Shown here in pieces: positions 6,062-8,246 of a stretch of DNA of 8,246 nucleotides (the stretch's first letter is position 1; every line of letters starts with the position of its first letter). The translations under genes and the position numbers were made by a program. Source of the DNA: CAYJBH01 sp964371365 (GTDB lineage Bacteria > Bacillota > Clostridia > Oscillospirales > Ruminococcaceae); the NCBI GenBank assembly GCA_964371365.1, contig CAYJMO010000082.1, positions 1 through 8,246 on the forward strand, read 5' to 3'. The notes beneath the pieces were generated by a model. The model made no database searches. It was not told the origin of the DNA and worked only from the letters and a program-made list of their open reading frames with translations.

Positions 6062-7306
6062 ATGAAAGACACAAAACAAAAATGGTTTAAAGAGGCAAAG
6101 TATGGTTTGTTCATCCATTTTGGACTCTATTCAATTTTAGAAGGGGAGTACAAAGGCAGGATAACACCTACCATCGCGGAATGGATTATGAACACGCTGG
6201 ATATCCCGGTTGAAGAATATGAACCGCTCGCCACGGAGTTTAATCCAACAAACTTTGATGCCGCCGACATCGTAAAAAGGGCAAAGAATTGGGGGATGAA
6301 CTATATCTGCATCACCTCAAAGCACCATGACGGTTTTGCACTTTACCATTCAAAATGCAGTGGTTACAACATTGTCGATGCCTCACCCTACAAAAGAGAT
6401 ATAATTAAAGAGCTCGCCGACGAGTGCGAAAAACAGTCCATGAAGCTCTGCCTTTACTACTCACAGGCGCAGGACTGGCATCATCCGGACGGCTATATGG
6501 CCAATAAAGACAACAGCAACAAGAACTTCCGTCGATACTTAGACGAGAAGTGCATACCACAGATAAAGGAGTTGTTGACCGGATATGGTGACATCGGCAT
6601 GATATGGTTTGATACACCGATGGAGATGACCGCGAGTGAGAGCCGTGAACTGTTTGACCTGGTCAAAAGCCTACAGCCGGACTGTATCGTCAGCGGCAGG
6701 ATAGGCAACAATCTCGGAGAGTATCTGACCACCGGTGATAACTTTATTCCATCTCTGCCCTACTTTGGAGACTGGGAGGTGCCAGCAACGCTTAACGACA
6801 GCTGGGGCTTCAAACGCAGTGATGACAACTGGAAAAGTTCAAAAGACGTGCTAAACCTGTTGATCAAAATAGCCTGCCGCGGTGGAAACTATCTGCTCAA
6901 TGTCGGGCCGGACAAGACCGGACTTATTCCGCAGGAGAGTATAAAAACCCTCGACGCTATCGGTGGATTTTTAAGGAAAAACGGCGAGAGCATCTACGGC
7001 ACAAAGGCCGTGCCACTGCCTACATACGATGTAGAGGGGGTTGCTTACACCTGTAAACCCGGCAAAATCTACATCCATCTTTTAAAGGATTTTGACTTTT
7101 TAGAACTCCTCAACATCGATAATCATATAAAAAAGGTCTATTACCTTGACAATGGCGAAGAGGTGAAATACGTCGAGATGAGGACCTGTGAGGGAGATGG
7201 TATCTGGAAATTTTATCTCGACAGGGACACAAAAGATGAAATTGCCACTGTATTATGCGTGGAAATAGAGGAAGAAGAAGTTATTTTTGCTCCATTGGAA
7301 CAATAA
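6062..7306 (+). CDS. Alpha-L-fucosidase, glycoside hydrolase family 29, cytoplasmic
   Basis: GH29 enzymes release terminal L-fucose from oligosaccharides by a retaining mechanism. The 414-residue product begins WFKEAKYGLFIHFGLYSI (residues 8-25), then shows ICITSKHHDGFALYHS (82-97), SPYKRDIIKEL (108-118) and LCLYYSQAQDWHHPDGY (129-145). IWFDTP (181-186) follows, with Asp184 the expected nucleophile, and then GGNYLLNVGPDKTG (274-287). Glu239, in DWEVP before DSWGF, is the best candidate acid/base. A small beta domain probably fills residues 320-414. There is no signal peptide, so it should act on imported or intracellular fucosides. The length is on the short side for the family, and the form suggests the 1,3/1,4-fucosidase subgroup, though that is uncertain. 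It lies 10 bases after the ATPase gene and 28 bases before the dehydrogenase gene with no terminator between, an unusual partner for an amino acid transporter. Confidence 0.93.
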   Translation: MKDTKQKWFKEAKYGLFIHFGLYSILEGEYKGRITPTIAEWIMNTLDIPVEEYEPLATEFNPTNFDAADIVKRAKNWGMNYICITSKHHDGFALYHSKCSGYNIVDASPYKRDIIKELADECEKQSMKLCLYYSQAQDWHHPDGYMANKDNSNKNFRRYLDEKCIPQIKELLTGYGDIGMIWFDTPMEMTASESRELFDLVKSLQPDCIVSGRIGNNLGEYLTTGDNFIPSLPYFGDWEVPATLNDSWGFKRSDDNWKSSKDVLNLLIKIACRGGNYLLNVGPDKTGLIPQESIKTLDAIGGFLRKNGESIYGTKAVPLPTYDVEGVAYTCKPGKIYIHLLKDFDFLELLNIDNHIKKVYYLDNGEEVKYVEMRTCEGDGIWKFYLDRDTKDEIATVLCVEIEEEEVIFAPLEQ

Positions 7307-7334
7307 AAAATAAAATTATGAAAGGATAAAAGCT

Positions 7335-8222
7335 ATGTGGGCACTTGTCAAGGATAGGGACGAACGGGGTGTAACCTTTAAAGAGGTCGACAAACCTAAC
7401 TGTGGAAAAAACGATGTAATAATAAAGATACACAAGACCGCCATCTGCGGCACCGACCTGCATATCTACCAGTGGAACGAGTGGGCACAAAACACCATCC
7501 CCATCGGGTTGACAATCGGGCATGAATATGTCGGCGAGATCGTGGAGATAGGGGAGAACGTCGAGGGATTCGAGATAGGTGAAATGGTGTCGGGTGAGGG
7601 GCATATCGTCTGCGGACGATGCCGCAACTGCCTCGCGGGACTGCCCCGCCTTTGCAAGGACACAAAAGGTGTCGGGGTGAATATTAACGGCGCATTTGCC
7701 GAGTATCTCGCACTGCCTGCCTGCAACGTCTGGCGTTGTTCTGACACGGTCGAGAGGGAGCTGTATTCCTGTTTTGACCCACTTGGTAATGCGGTACACA
7801 CCGCCCTTTCGTTCAACATGATAGGGGAGGATGTGCTTATCACCGGTGCAGGTCCTATCGGTATTATGGCGGCGGCGGTCTGCAAACATATCGGTGCTCG
7901 CCACGTGGTCGTGACCGATCTCAACGACTATCGCCTAAACCTTGCCTTAAAACTCGGAGCGACAAGGGCGGTCAACGTCAAAAATGAGCGGTTGAGCGAT
8001 GTAATGTCGTCGCTCGGCATGAGAGAGGGATTCGATGTAGGCCTTGAGATGTCCGGGAGTCCTATCGCATTTAACGACATGGTCGCGGCGATGAAAAACG
8101 GCGGCAAAATAGCCCTGCTCGGAATACTGCCGGACAGCACCGCGGTGGATTGGTCCAAAATAATCTTCCACGGTCTGAGCATAAAAGGTATATACGGTCG
8201 CGAGATGTGGGAAACATGGTAG
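7335..8222 (+). CDS. tdh: L-threonine 3-dehydrogenase, reading frame cut by TAG at the codon for a conserved Tyr
   Basis: Tdh oxidises L-threonine with NAD+ to 2-amino-3-ketobutyrate, which Kbl turns into glycine and acetyl-CoA. It is a zinc-dependent medium-chain dehydrogenase. The visible 295 residues follow the roughly 341-residue E. coli enzyme almost without gaps: CGTDLHIYQW (38-47), GHEYVGEIVEIG (62-73), SGEGH (86-90), structural zinc cysteines C93, C96, C99 and C107, the nucleotide fold GAGPIGIMAA (171-180) and GLEMSGSP (236-243). Catalytic zinc ligands Cys38, His63 and Glu64 are present. After GREMWETW a TAG stands where E. coli has Tyr, and the next codons read KMDTMLQS, still homologous, up to the window edge. 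The stop would remove about 46 C-terminal residues. AAAGGA lies 8 bases before the ATG. It is a recent pseudogene, a sequence error, or a recoded amber codon. Confidence 0.9.
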   Translation: MWALVKDRDERGVTFKEVDKPNCGKNDVIIKIHKTAICGTDLHIYQWNEWAQNTIPIGLTIGHEYVGEIVEIGENVEGFEIGEMVSGEGHIVCGRCRNCLAGLPRLCKDTKGVGVNINGAFAEYLALPACNVWRCSDTVERELYSCFDPLGNAVHTALSFNMIGEDVLITGAGPIGIMAAAVCKHIGARHVVVTDLNDYRLNLALKLGATRAVNVKNERLSDVMSSLGMREGFDVGLEMSGSPIAFNDMVAAMKNGGKIALLGILPDSTAVDWSKIIFHGLSIKGIYGREMWETW

Positions 8223-8246
8223 AAGATGGACACCATGCTACAAAGC
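8220..8246 (+). other. In-frame amber codon and homologous continuation of tdh
   Basis: TAG at 8220-8222 is followed in the same frame by eight codons, KMDTMLQS. These align with KMAALIQS, which follows the conserved tyrosine in E. coli Tdh. The reading frame is therefore unbroken apart from one codon, and a single change in a TAT or TAC tyrosine codon would produce it. The rest of the gene lies beyond the window. Confidence 0.8.

Noticed and set aside
7281..7904. A 207-codon minus-strand open frame opposite tdh and the end of the fucosidase gene.
   Set aside because: It is a shadow of a clearly homologous gene, with no domain or promoter of its own.
7335..8222. A different dehydrogenase, such as L-fucose or sorbitol dehydrogenase, suggested by the fucosidase neighbour.
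   Set aside because: Motifs, cysteine positions and near gap-free match to E. coli Tdh, including His90, favour threonine dehydrogenase.

Overview
The window looks like a chromosomal segment of a Clostridia-type Firmicute, probably an uncultured gut commensal. Four things point that way: a Gram-positive-type ribosomal protein S12 with the extra N-terminal segment, strong AGGAGG-type ribosome binding sites, consensus sigma-A promoters, and two lipoproteins with typical lipoboxes. The base composition is moderate, and I see no phage, insertion sequence, CRISPR array, tRNA or rRNA.

Left arm (1-3580, all minus strand). Read in the direction of transcription it holds a secreted lipoprotein (3580-2675), an 85-residue protein joining a double-glycine-type leader to a two-CxxC zinc-ribbon-like core (2612-2355), and then the streptomycin operon rpsL-rpsG-fusA. 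fusA runs off the left edge. The str operon has its own near-perfect extended -10 promoter at 2299-2327, so it need not be co-transcribed with the two upstream genes. The 169-base gap between rpsL and rpsG holds two strong hairpins, where ribosomal protein autoregulation would be expected.

Middle (3581-3720). This is a divergent promoter region with one sigma-A promoter facing each way. An imperfect dyad overlaps the -35 box of the rightward promoter.

Right arm (3721-8246, all plus strand). Here lies a tightly spaced operon: a polar amino acid ABC transporter (binding protein, permease, ATPase), a cytoplasmic GH29 alpha-L-fucosidase, and L-threonine 3-dehydrogenase. A hairpin follows the binding-protein gene, as is common where the binding protein must be made in excess. 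The operon could couple amino acid uptake to threonine breakdown (glycine and acetyl-CoA). The fucosidase would release fucose from imported or intracellular fucosides.

Two genes of the right-hand operon carry apparent lesions. The dehydrogenase reading frame meets a TAG exactly where the family has tyrosine, and homologous sequence continues in frame after it. The binding protein seems to lack about five residues in the conserved ligand-binding strand before its NEPA motif. Early gene decay, polymorphism, sequence error, or (for the TAG) recoding could explain these. The most novel-looking gene is the double-glycine-leader zinc-ribbon protein beside rpsL.
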